Source: an uncultured Legionellales bacterium
Lineage (GTDB): Bacteria > Pseudomonadota > Gammaproteobacteria > UBA1113
DNA: 6,243 nt
Direction of reading: 5' to 3'
NCBI GenBank assembly: GCA_945956945.1
Contig: CAMFJO010000054.1
Span: forward strand, 1 to 6,243
The position numbers were made by a program, and so were the translations under genes. Below, piece by piece: positions 1-5,546 of the stretch. The first letter of the stretch is position 1; each line of letters begins with the position of its first letter. Under the pieces are notes generated by a model, which was not told the origin of the DNA, did not search any database, and was given only the letters and a program-made list of their open reading frames with translations.

Positions 1-746
1 GCGTGGGTGAGATTTATTATTTTCAGGACAGGAAAGTCAATATCGATCCCAGTTCACTGGATGTCGTAACTTTCTATAATAGTGTACCGCCCACCAATAC
101 TTTCTCCCCTATTGCCAGTGAGGCCAGTTATCGCGTGACACAGAATTGGAATTTAAATGGAAACCTTGCTTGGAACCCACAAGATGGTCAAGAAGAAGAA
201 GGAACGAATAGTCAAACAGGGGAAACCAATCTGGTCGATGTGCCGCGAGGTCTGAACAATGCTGCCATGGCCTTACAGTATAAGCGCGATAATAACCATA
301 TCTTTAACATAGGCTATACTTTTTTACGTGGGGGCGATCAATTACTGGATAGCAACGGGGTGCCGCTCACCAATCTGGGTAATTCGAAGAATAACTTGAA
401 TCAAACCGATCTTTCCGCGGTATGGCCTTTATCACCACAATGGAAAACATTTGGGCGTTGGAATTATAACGTGAGCCAGTCACACGATCAAAATTTAATG
501 GGCGGATTGGAATACGACACCTGTTGTTGGGCAATTCGTTTGGTTGGTGCACATGCTTTTAATTATCTAGACGCTGAAAATGAAGATAGGCCGCAATTTA
601 ACAACACTATTTATCTGCAATTTGCGTTTATCGGTTTGGGTAATGTGAGTACCAATAATGCTTCTGGTTTGTTGCGTGATAGTATTCCTGGTTATACCGA
701 TAGTTTTGGCGCACCTTTGCCAAGTTTGAGAGAGAATGCTGCGTGA
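1..746 (+). CDS. lptD: LptD (LPS-assembly protein), C-terminal part, 5' end outside window
   Basis: This is the last ~247 codons of the outer-membrane beta-barrel that, with the lipoprotein LptE, inserts lipopolysaccharide into the outer leaflet. The frame is open from the window edge, so the GTG at base 3 is an internal valine codon, not a start. Visible family marks are the barrel-strand phrase GEIYYFQDR near the left edge, the motif GLEYDTCCW with adjacent cysteines (bases 522-527), and a C-terminal GLG...LLRDSIPGY segment. In E. coli LptD this cysteine pair forms the inter-domain disulfides needed for activity, so the redox-controlled assembly pathway is probably kept. Alternating polar/hydrophobic strands rich in N, Q, Y and W fit a barrel. 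In many gammaproteobacteria surA follows lptD; here the next gene is convergent and unrelated. Identification is firm; the N-terminal domain cannot be judged. Confidence 0.95.
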   Translation, partial: VGEIYYFQDRKVNIDPSSLDVVTFYNSVPPTNTFSPIASEASYRVTQNWNLNGNLAWNPQDGQEEEGTNSQTGETNLVDVPRGLNNAAMALQYKRDNNHIFNIGYTFLRGGDQLLDSNGVPLTNLGNSKNNLNQTDLSAVWPLSPQWKTFGRWNYNVSQSHDQNLMGGLEYDTCCWAIRLVGAHAFNYLDAENEDRPQFNNTIYLQFAFIGLGNVSTNNASGLLRDSIPGYTDSFGAPLPSLRENAA

Positions 747-842
747 TGACATAGCCTTTATTTTTGTTCTTTCAAGATCTTTTATCTATAGTTTTCGCAT
801 CTTCAAGTGCTTTCGGTATATATTATTGTGAGTTTAATGTAC

Positions 843-882
843 ATTGCTTAAACTTTGTATTTCCTGCTGTTTTAGAAGCAAT
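843..882. terminator. Imperfect hairpin between convergent genes, possible terminator
   Basis: Between the lptD stop (746) and the stop of the leftward gene (889) lies an inverted repeat. ATTGCTT (843-849) pairs with AAGCAAT (876-882), and AAAC (850-853) can extend the stem with GTTT (869-872) across a 3-nt bulge. A hairpin shared by two convergent genes is a common arrangement. The stem is AT-rich and no strong U-tract follows on either strand, so this would be a weak or factor-assisted terminator at best. The rest of 747-888 shows nothing else I can support. Confidence 0.3.
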
Positions 883-888
883 ATAATA

Positions 889-2214
889 TTATCTTCCCGG
901 ATTTAGCCTGGGCGTATAAGAATTGTTATTACCTGCTTGGGCATTGGGAATTAAAGCATCTTGTGGATTCAGCGGTACTTGACGTGGTAAAGTGTTTAGG
1001 GACAATGTGGGATCGCTGACGAGTTCTCCTTTGAACGTTGTGCCTAACCTATTCAATTTGGTGAAATGCTCTGGAAAGGCTTTTGCAAAGATTTCCATCA
1101 TGGAGGCAGAGATGGCTAAACCGCTGGCTACCATGCGTACAAAGCTGCCCATTTGGTAATTCATGACGCCACCTATAGCATTTAATACGACGGCGAATAA
1201 TTTATCACCCGACAGTGGTCCTACAATATTGCTAAGATCCACATAAATCATCTTGCCATCTGGCAGGTTAATCAATTTTTTATTTTCATTTTCCTTAATT
1301 TCTTTTTGCTGCGCTGGATTTAAATCATCCAGACTGTCTATTTGCGCAAGCTCAACGACCAATTCTTCTTGATGTTGTTCTGCTAATTCCTTTCTCTCTT
1401 GATGCAATAGAAAGTCTTCCAGAGACTCAATCAGATCCTGATGTTGCTCTAAGACGATGTCTTCGCTCGGCAATATAAATCCTGCAAAAGGTCCGGCACG
1501 GCCATGATCGCCTGTCAGAATGGCTGACCATAATTCGTAGACGTATTTGTCGCTGGCAATCCAAGCTAGACCTTCTTTAGGAAGCATTTTTTCTGCGACC
1601 ACTAAAGTATCCAAGTGTGCAATGGCATCGCGTGTTTCAGTTTCAAAGGAGTAACGATAATGGGTAATTTCTTCGTATTGTGTCATAGGACCTGACTTAG
1701 GTTGCCAGCGTTGTTTATATTCACCATGCGCATCACACAGTGAGATCCAGTAAGTGGCGTAAATTTCACCGACGCCTAAGAATAATGCTGCGGTGTACAG
1801 TGCATAAGACCATAAAGCAATGTTGGCTGGAACTTTATCACGGCCATAACTTTTAACAGGAGTTTGTTCTCTATATAAGCGCATCGTTTGAAAAGCGCGT
1901 AATAGACCTAGTAACAATGAACCATTCGTATGATTGAAGTGAAAATTACGCCTGGAAGGTAATTGTTGTACGTATTCGGCAAAGCCATTTAAAGCACCTA
2001 AATAGAGATGGTTATATTTTTCTTCCGTAGTGTAAGCCAATTGTTGCAATTGAGGTAAAATATGAGTGACCCGATGATCTTGTAATAATTGTTTACTTGA
2101 CTTGATAGGCAATAACATCGGCAAACGAATACGATAAGGTTTGGGACTGAATACTTTTTTAGTGGAAATATTTTTAGTTGATTTAAACATAGTAGTGCTC
2201 ATTTGAAAATCCAT
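889..2214 (-). CDS. Degenerate TraI_2-like (MobH relaxase-type) domain protein, orphan
   Basis: Function is unknown. Residues ~62-265 (numbered from an upstream TTG at 2238) follow the layout of the TraI_2 domain of MobH-class relaxases of integrative conjugative elements, as I know it: a HLYLGALNGFAEYVQQLP stretch, a region equivalent to the HH..GGLL.H.LEVA block, a block equivalent to LHDIGK, then an RWQPKSGPM turn and a MLPKEGLAWIASD block. The catalytic-looking positions are changed: the histidine block reads NFHFNHTNGSLLLGLLRA and the HD-x-GK block reads LFLGVGE, so metal binding is probably lost. Residues ~266-322 are acidic, Gln/Glu-rich and probably helical or coiled. They are followed by an INLPDGK segment, a Gly/Met-rich hydrophobic helix at ~350-385 and a Pro/Asn-rich tail. 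No other conjugation gene is visible nearby. Start is uncertain: ATG 2214 is used here, while ATG 2202 and TTG 2238 are alternatives and none has a well-placed Shine-Dalgarno. Confidence 0.75.
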   Translation of the reverse strand: MDFQMSTTMFKSTKNISTKKVFSPKPYRIRLPMLLPIKSSKQLLQDHRVTHILPQLQQLAYTTEEKYNHLYLGALNGFAEYVQQLPSRRNFHFNHTNGSLLLGLLRAFQTMRLYREQTPVKSYGRDKVPANIALWSYALYTAALFLGVGEIYATYWISLCDAHGEYKQRWQPKSGPMTQYEEITHYRYSFETETRDAIAHLDTLVVAEKMLPKEGLAWIASDKYVYELWSAILTGDHGRAGPFAGFILPSEDIVLEQHQDLIESLEDFLLHQERKELAEQHQEELVVELAQIDSLDDLNPAQQKEIKENENKKLINLPDGKMIYVDLSNIVGPLSGDKLFAVVLNAIGGVMNYQMGSFVRMVASGLAISASMMEIFAKAFPEHFTKLNRLGTTFKGELVSDPTLSLNTLPRQVPLNPQDALIPNAQAGNNNSYTPRLNPGR

Positions 2215-2241
2215 TTTCTGTCGTTGAAATAACCTCAACTA

Positions 2242-2278
2242 TTATTTAATTATAATATGAAAGGCTATTTTAACGCAA
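2242..2278 (-). promoter_or_regulatory. Predicted sigma70-type promoter of the TraI_2-like gene
   Basis: On the minus strand a perfect TATAAT (-10) occupies 2254-2249 and a partial -35 TTGCGT occupies 2278-2273, separated by 18 bp. Transcription would begin near 2242. This puts TTG 2238 almost at the 5' end of the mRNA and favours a downstream ATG (2214 or 2202) as start. The promoter sits in the 64-88 bp gap after trmL, so the orphan can be expressed independently of mlaA-trmL. Confidence 0.5.
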
Positions 2279-2302
2279 GGTGAGCCAAAAAGTCAATGTA
2301 AA

Positions 2303-2776
2303 TCAATTTGTTATATTTGTCGGCATGGTAAAATCCAATTGCCGCCACGCTTCGTACACGGCAATGGCCACCGTATTGGCCAGATTAAGACTACGGCTCA
2401 GGGGGTGCATGGGAATCCGCAGAATATGCTGTGGGGATAAAGCGTTTAAGATAGTCGTAGGTAGACCGCGTGTTTCAGGACCAAATAATAAAAAATCATT
2501 TTTTTGATATTGTACCTGGGTGTAGGAATGATTTCCTTTGGTAGAGAAAGCGAAAAGACGTGCAGTTCTATGTTCTGTTAGAAAATGTGACCAGTCATCA
2601 TAATAACGAATGGTAGCATATTCGTGATAATCTAAGCCGGCGCGTTTTAAAGTCTTGTCATTTAACTCAAAGCCCAAAGGTTTAATCAAATGCAGGGTAC
2701 TGCCCGTGTTGGCACATAAGCGAATGATATTGCCGGTGTTAGGTGGGATCTCCGGTTCAAACAAAACAACATTCAC
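2303..2776 (-). CDS. trmL: tRNA (cytidine(34)-2'-O)-methyltransferase TrmL
   Basis: This 157-residue SPOUT-fold enzyme uses S-adenosylmethionine to 2'-O-methylate the wobble nucleotide (C34 or modified U34) of tRNA-Leu in E. coli, stabilising decoding. The length equals that of E. coli TrmL and nearly the whole chain matches it. Motif 1 is EPEIPPNTGNIIRLCANTG (residues 7-25), with the conserved Asn and Arg. The central block is RAGLDYHEY (45-53). Motif 2 is FGPETRGLP (98-106). Motif 3 is IPMHPLSRSLNLANTVAIAV (121-140), followed by YEAWRQL; this forms the trefoil knot SAM pocket. The start is GTG at 2776: an in-frame TGA lies only three codons upstream (2785-2783) and no internal ATG could serve. 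A short GAG, five bases before GTG, is the only ribosome-binding signal. The gene lies 71 bp after mlaA on the same strand, so co-transcription is possible. Confidence 0.95.
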   Translation of the reverse strand: MNVVLFEPEIPPNTGNIIRLCANTGSTLHLIKPLGFELNDKTLKRAGLDYHEYATIRYYDDWSHFLTEHRTARLFAFSTKGNHSYTQVQYQKNDFLLFGPETRGLPTTILNALSPQHILRIPMHPLSRSLNLANTVAIAVYEAWRQLDFTMPTNITN

Positions 2777-2777
2777 C

Positions 2778-2834
2778 GTAACTCACGCCCCGCTTTATTG
2801 TACTCACTGTACGCGTAGATGATTGAGTAGTTAC
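2778..2834 (-). promoter_or_regulatory. Inverted repeat pairing the trmL ribosome-binding site with the mlaA-trmL spacer
   Basis: In the 71-bp spacer between mlaA and trmL, the bases just before the trmL GTG (plus strand GTAACTCA, 2778-2785) are complementary to 2824-2834 (TGAG-TAG-TTAC). This gives an 8-bp stem with a 3-nt bulge, or a perfect 6-bp stem with 2829-2834. On the mRNA the proximal arm contains the GAG that would act as Shine-Dalgarno, so pairing would mask translation start. A lone -10-like TACAAT (2802-2797) has no recognisable -35. The seen part is the complementarity; a role in control is inference. Confidence 0.3.
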
Positions 2835-2847
2835 CCTTCATCACAAA

Positions 2848-3867
2848 TTACCCATTCAGCTCGGTCAGTTCATTTTGCGACAGAGATTGTTTCACCGGAT
2901 CGTTGCTTGGTTGTCTAAAGGATACCGGTGGCGGTGCTACCGTCGTATTGGTTTCATTGTTTTTCGTAGACACATCCTGTTTTACTGGAGTGTCTGTGAC
3001 GGCATTGGTTTTTGTATCTTGGCTGGATGGCGCTGTATTATTGTTGGCGTTATTGTTGGGAAGATCCGCTGCGACATCTCTGTCTACGACAGCGTCATCG
3101 ACGTAATCATCACTTAAGGGATCGTCATTATTGGTATTGGCTTTATTACCGTAGCCTACATCACGCCCTGTATAACGCTTAATAAGGCTAGCGCGTTTTT
3201 GTAGATAAGCATCGCGAATGAAGACGTATTGATCCAAGGAAGCTTGGCGAGCAATGTCTTCAGAAGAAAGTAAGCTTGCACGCAGATTAACAATATCCAG
3301 TACTATCATGACATTGCGTAGCGTAGGTTCGCGATCCATATATCCCCATAAGCTTAAGTAGCGGTAATTCGGCCACAAAGCCAGCGCATCTCGAATAGAG
3401 CTTGGCCCAATCACCGGTAAGACCAGGTAAGGGGAAGTGGTAATACCATATTGTGCCAGTGTAATACCAAAATCATTGTAATGTTTAGTGAGCCCCATAC
3501 TGGAAGCAGGATCAAATAAACCCAATAAACCGACAGTGGTGTTAACGACAAAACGGCCTAGCGCAATAGCACTTAATTTTAAATTACCTTGCAAGGTATC
3601 GTTTGCAAAGGTAGGGACTTCGCCGATGTTACTAAAAAAGTTGGTAACGCGATCCCGCACCACTTGAGGCGTTACGAAGGTATACCCCTGGGCCACAGGC
3701 TTTAGGGCATATTTATCTAATTTTTCATTAAAGCTAAAGGTGGCTCTGTTCATACCTTGTAAGGGATCAGCGGGGTCGTGAGCATATTGACTGTTAGAAC
3801 AGGCGGTGAGTAAGACTGCAGTAGTGCATAATATCGTTCTGTAGGCCGCTTTTTTAGAAAATTTCAT
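2848..3867 (-). CDS. mlaA: MlaA (VacJ) outer-membrane lipoprotein, with long low-complexity C-terminal tail
   Basis: This is the outer-membrane component of the Mla system. In E. coli it works with porins to pull mislocalised phospholipid from the outer leaflet and pass it to periplasmic MlaC. The 339-residue chain begins with a lipoprotein signal peptide: positive N-terminus, hydrophobic core, and lipobox LTAC with lipidated Cys23. Ser24 at +2 fits sorting to the outer membrane. The MlaA domain spans ~34-235 and is highly typical: DPLQGMNRATFSFNEKLD (34-51), a NFFSNIGEVP..AND block (77-90), LQGNLKLSAIALGRFVVNTT (92-111), GLFDPASSMGL, and DFGITLAQYGITTSPYLVLP, then GPSSIRDA. Residues ~240-339 are an added tail very rich in Asn, Asp, Thr and Ser. 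The E. coli protein ends near residue 251, so this one is ~90 residues longer. ATG 3867 has a GGA 9 bases upstream. It is divergent from psd. Confidence 0.95.
   Translation of the reverse strand: MKFSKKAAYRTILCTTAVLLTACSNSQYAHDPADPLQGMNRATFSFNEKLDKYALKPVAQGYTFVTPQVVRDRVTNFFSNIGEVPTFANDTLQGNLKLSAIALGRFVVNTTVGLLGLFDPASSMGLTKHYNDFGITLAQYGITTSPYLVLPVIGPSSIRDALALWPNYRYLSLWGYMDREPTLRNVMIVLDIVNLRASLLSSEDIARQASLDQYVFIRDAYLQKRASLIKRYTGRDVGYGNKANTNNDDPLSDDYVDDAVVDRDVAADLPNNNANNNTAPSSQDTKTNAVTDTPVKQDVSTKNNETNTTVAPPPVSFRQPSNDPVKQSLSQNELTELNG
2851..3147 (-). other. Asn/Asp/Thr-rich low-complexity tail of MlaA
   Basis: These bases encode residues ~241-339 of MlaA. The segment has acidic clusters (DDPLSDDYVDD), an Asn run (NNNANNN), Thr/Asn/Lys stretches and a short APPPVSF proline patch, with no hydrophobic core. 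It is predicted to be disordered in the periplasm. The frame is open to a single TAA stop and continues directly from the domain, so this looks like a real extension and not a frameshift artefact. Confidence 0.7.
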
Positions 3868-3903
3868 GCTATTTTATCCAGATACTCATCATTTTATTTT
3901 ATT

Positions 3904-3922
3904 ACCTTATCCTCTATAAGGT
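3904..3922. repeat. Perfect 7-bp inverted repeat in the mlaA leader
   Basis: ACCTTAT (3904-3910) and ATAAGGT (3916-3922) are exact inverted copies around a 5-base spacer CCTCT. The repeat lies 37-55 bases upstream of the mlaA ATG, within its probable 5' leader. It could be a small RNA hairpin or a dimeric repressor site. No U-run follows in the mlaA direction, so a terminator is unlikely. Confidence 0.45.
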
Positions 3923-3975
3923 CGTATGGTTTGTAAGATTAGCACAAAACGATAGAATATAGTAATAGGACAAAT

Positions 3976-3988
3976 TGTTTATATTATA
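3976..3988 (-). promoter_or_regulatory. Candidate -10 element for mlaA
   Basis: A perfect TATAAT is read on the minus strand at 3988-3983, with transcription expected near 3976 and a leader of ~110 nt. No convincing TTGACA-like -35 lies at the right spacing (the region reads CTAAAG), so the promoter is tentative. It sits in the 260-bp gap shared with divergent psd. Confidence 0.3.
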
Positions 3989-4029
3989 GTCAGATCGACT
4001 TCGTGCTTTAGAGTATTGTGTCTATCCTA

Positions 4030-4065
4030 TTGGTATTCATTTTTAAAACCGATATACTAGGGCCG
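4030..4065 (+). promoter_or_regulatory. Predicted sigma70-type promoter of psd
   Basis: TTGGTA (4030-4035) and TATACT (4053-4058) are separated by exactly 17 bp, and both are close to the sigma70 consensus. Transcription would start near 4065, leaving a leader of ~63 nt before the psd ATG. This is the best promoter in the mlaA-psd gap. Confidence 0.6.
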
Positions 4066-4103
4066 ATTAACCAAATGTCAACAGGCCCTAAAGCCGATTA
4101 ACC
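4058..4103 (+). repeat. 11-bp direct repeat and TAGGGCC inverted repeat at the psd transcription start
   Basis: GCCGATTAACC occurs twice without mismatch, at 4062-4072 and 4093-4103, 31 bp apart, about three turns of the helix, so both copies face the same side. In addition TAGGGCC (4058-4064) is inverted at 4084-4090 as GGCCCTA. The first repeat copy overlaps the predicted start site just after the -10 box, where a bound repressor would block initiation. No known operator is recognised. Confidence 0.5.
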
Positions 4104-4112
4104 CACATTTTT

Positions 4113-4118
4113 AGAGGA
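4113..4118 (+). promoter_or_regulatory. Shine-Dalgarno of psd
   Basis: AGAGGA lies 9 bases before ATG 4128 and supports that start over the ATG four codons in. Confidence 0.6.
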
Positions 4119-4127
4119 TATAGTCGA

Positions 4128-4973
4128 ATGCAAGCGATGCTACCCCAACATACTTTATCGCGTTTAGCGGGATTATTGGTTGAATGTAAACAACCCATAG
4201 TTAAAAAGCTACTCATGAAATTATTTTTAAATTGTTATGATGTTAATTTAAGCGAAGCTGAATCTACCGATCTGAATACTTATGAGAGTTTCCAAAGTTT
4301 ATTCACACGCAAACTGCGGCCTGAAGCGCGGCCCATTGCGATAGGCGATACGGTATTGGTAAGCCCCGTGGATGGCACTATCAGTGAAATGGGGGATATC
4401 AAAGGTCAACACCTGTTGCAAGTTAAGGGTTGTTATTATGATTTGGCAGATCTATTGGCTTTAAAACCACATCAAGACAATCCTTTTGATTCTGGGCATT
4501 TTATGACAATTTATTTGGCACCTAAGGATTATCATCGTGTGCATATGCCTTGTGAAGGGGTGTTGCAACAAACCGTCTACGTTCCAGGGCGGCTGTTTTC
4601 TGTCAATGAACGCAGTGTAGCGCGTATTCCACGGTTATTTGCCCGAAATGAACGCTTAATCTGTTATTTTGATTCTCCTGCAGGTCCTTTTGCCGTGATT
4701 TTTGTCGCTGCCATGCTGGTTGCTGGAATACATACGTCATTTGCTGGCCGCATTGTTCCCAATTCTGCTAAAGAGAAGCAGATCGCTGATTATGGAAATT
4801 TGCCCTTTGCCAAGGGAGCAGAGTTGGGTTATTTTTGCTATGGTTCAACCGTTATTTTATTGTTTCCCAAACAACAAGCACAATTTTTACCCTCCTTAGC
4901 GTCTGGTCAAAGTTTGCGCATGGGACAGGCCATTGGGGCTATTGGTTCAGGAGCCTATTCTATTATTAATTAG
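4128..4973 (+). CDS. psd: Phosphatidylserine decarboxylase proenzyme
   Basis: This inner-membrane enzyme decarboxylates phosphatidylserine to phosphatidylethanolamine, the last step of PE synthesis. The 281-residue proenzyme carries the full family pattern: LPQHTLSRLAG at the N-terminus (5-15), SFQSLFTRKLRPEARPI (54-70), SPVDGTISEMG (79-89) with Asp82, the DYHRVHMP block (134-141) with His136 and His139, VYVPGRLFSVN (150-160), and LFARNERLICYFD (170-182). It ends with the self-cleavage site YGST (238-241), followed by VILLF. Cleavage before Ser240 would give a beta chain of 239 residues and an alpha chain of 42 whose N-terminus becomes the pyruvoyl cofactor. Asp82, a His of the HRVH motif and Ser240 correspond to the autocleavage/catalytic residues of E. 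coli Psd. The cleavage motif has Tyr where LGST is most usual. The protein lacks the C-terminal extension of E. coli Psd (~40 residues longer). The gene is monocistronic as far as visible. Confidence 0.97.
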   Translation: MQAMLPQHTLSRLAGLLVECKQPIVKKLLMKLFLNCYDVNLSEAESTDLNTYESFQSLFTRKLRPEARPIAIGDTVLVSPVDGTISEMGDIKGQHLLQVKGCYYDLADLLALKPHQDNPFDSGHFMTIYLAPKDYHRVHMPCEGVLQQTVYVPGRLFSVNERSVARIPRLFARNERLICYFDSPAGPFAVIFVAAMLVAGIHTSFAGRIVPNSAKEKQIADYGNLPFAKGAELGYFCYGSTVILLFPKQQAQFLPSLASGQSLRMGQAIGAIGSGAYSIIN

Positions 4974-5066
4974 GGCTTGTTGATTTTACCAAAATAAAAA
5001 GAAAGGAATTGAAGTGTTAATAATCTCTTTGCCACACATCGACTCGTACCATGAGTTCATTGGATT

Positions 5067-5378
5067 TTAAGGAAAAGAAACTGGTGCATTTTTTTTATTT
5101 TTTTGATTATCTTCAAGAAGGACAACAAATTTTTCTAAACTTGGGCTTTTTGAAGTAGACTGAATGTTTTTTAGTGCCCCCATGAGAGTATCATAGCTTA
5201 TCATACTTTTTTTAATCTGTTCTCTTTCTTCTGGCTTAAAGCCACAATCGGAAATAGGTTTATCATCTTTATATAAATAAAGTTTAGAATAAAAAGGAGG
5301 CTCTTGTTCAACAAAAACCAATTTAATTTTGTCATCTACAGAAAGGCTTTTATGTTCTTCATCAAATAGTCCAAACAT
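5067..5378 (-). CDS. Small orphan protein, function unknown
   Basis: I do not recognise this ~103-residue protein. It is soluble-looking, charged and Lys/Glu-rich, with no signal peptide or membrane segment. Visible parts are a start MFGLFDEEHKS, a central KLYLYKDDKPISDCGFKPEE stretch with a single Cys, a helical segment YDTLMGALKNIQ, a hydrophobic strand EKFVVLLED and a basic/Asn tail. Two ATGs stand in tandem (5381 and 5378). The Shine-Dalgarno AGGAG (5389-5385) is 3 bases from the first and 6 from the second, which favours 5378. Coding is supported by this strong ribosome site, a matching promoter upstream and AT-rich codon use consistent with the neighbourhood. It is convergent with psd and lies alone between psd and the flavoprotein gene. 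A secreted effector would be conceivable in an intracellular bacterium, but nothing in the sequence shows it. Confidence 0.7.
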   Translation of the reverse strand: MFGLFDEEHKSLSVDDKIKLVFVEQEPPFYSKLYLYKDDKPISDCGFKPEEREQIKKSMISYDTLMGALKNIQSTSKSPSLEKFVVLLEDNQKNKKNAPVSFP

Positions 5379-5529
5379 CATTTTCTCCTAAGCCAAAATT
5401 AGTCTCATAGCTGCCGCGATCGCGGGTCTTCGCCTCTGTTGCCGGCTCACGAACTAGACTTTGCTTTAAGCATTCCTTGTTCGATTCTCGGATTCTAAGC
5501 TCATTTAGTATATCAGAATTATAGGGCGT
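5362..5529 (-). other. Start-less open frame through a GC-rich element (possible repeat or relic)
   Basis: On the minus strand a frame stays open for 55 codons from a TAA at 5532-5530 to a TGA at 5364-5362, passing through the GC-rich element and overlapping the first codons of the small orphan in another frame. It contains no ATG, GTG or TTG, so it is not a gene as it stands. The translation is rich in Arg, Glu and Lys (part reads SLVREPATEAKTRDRGSYET). The opposite strand also has an open frame here. This behaviour is seen in palindromic repeat elements of intracellular bacteria, such as the Rickettsia palindromic elements; relation to any of them is not shown. Confidence 0.3.
5401..5460. 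repeat. GC-rich palindromic element in the leader of the small orphan gene
   Basis: About 60% of these 60 bases are G or C, against roughly a third in the flanks. They contain a perfect 12-bp palindrome, CCGCGATCGCGG (5414-5425), a GCCGGC palindrome (5441-5446), and 5-bp inverted ends AGTCT (5401-5405) and AGACT (5456-5460). The element ends just upstream of the Shine-Dalgarno of the small gene. It may be an RNA structure in that leader, a copy of a dispersed repeat, or both. Confidence 0.45.
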
Positions 5530-5546
5530 TTACTTAATAAATTCAA
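5511..5546 (-). promoter_or_regulatory. Predicted sigma70-type promoter of the small orphan gene
   Basis: On the minus strand TTGAAT (5546-5541) and a perfect TATAAT (5523-5518) are 17 bp apart. Transcription would begin near 5511, giving a leader of ~130 nt before ATG 5378. That leader includes the whole GC-rich palindromic element. Confidence 0.55.

Noticed and set aside
367..752. Minus-strand open frames of ~61 codons opposite lptD
   Set aside because: They lie wholly or almost wholly against the well-supported lptD frame, have no ribosome site and resemble no protein.
2236..2238. TTG as start of the TraI_2-like protein
   Set aside because: It would be only ~4 nt from the predicted transcription start and leaves no room for a ribosome site; ATG 2214 or 2202 is preferred, though not proven.
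2280..2507. Plus-strand open frame opposite trmL
   Set aside because: Antisense shadow of a highly conserved gene; the translation is Arg/Cys-rich and not protein-like.
2875..3117. Two plus-strand open frames opposite the mlaA tail
   Set aside because: They arise from the low-complexity Asn/Thr/Asp codons read on the other strand; no start signals.
4702..4899. Second plus-strand frame within psd
   Set aside because: Overlaps the conserved catalytic end of psd in another frame, with no ribosome site.
5089..5107. T-rich run as terminator of psd
   Set aside because: No stable GC hairpin precedes it; only a short bulged CCATG/CATTGG stem ~25 bp upstream. The run is also the Lys/Asn-rich coding end of the convergent gene.
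5466..5504. 12-residue leader peptide frame starting at ATG 5504 on the minus strand
   Set aside because: It starts ~7 nt from the predicted transcript end with no ribosome site and no attenuator-like codon run.
5488..5510. tRNA T-arm-like string TTCGATTCTCGG
   Set aside because: The flanking bases cannot form the 5-bp T-stem, and no acceptor or anticodon arms fit around it.
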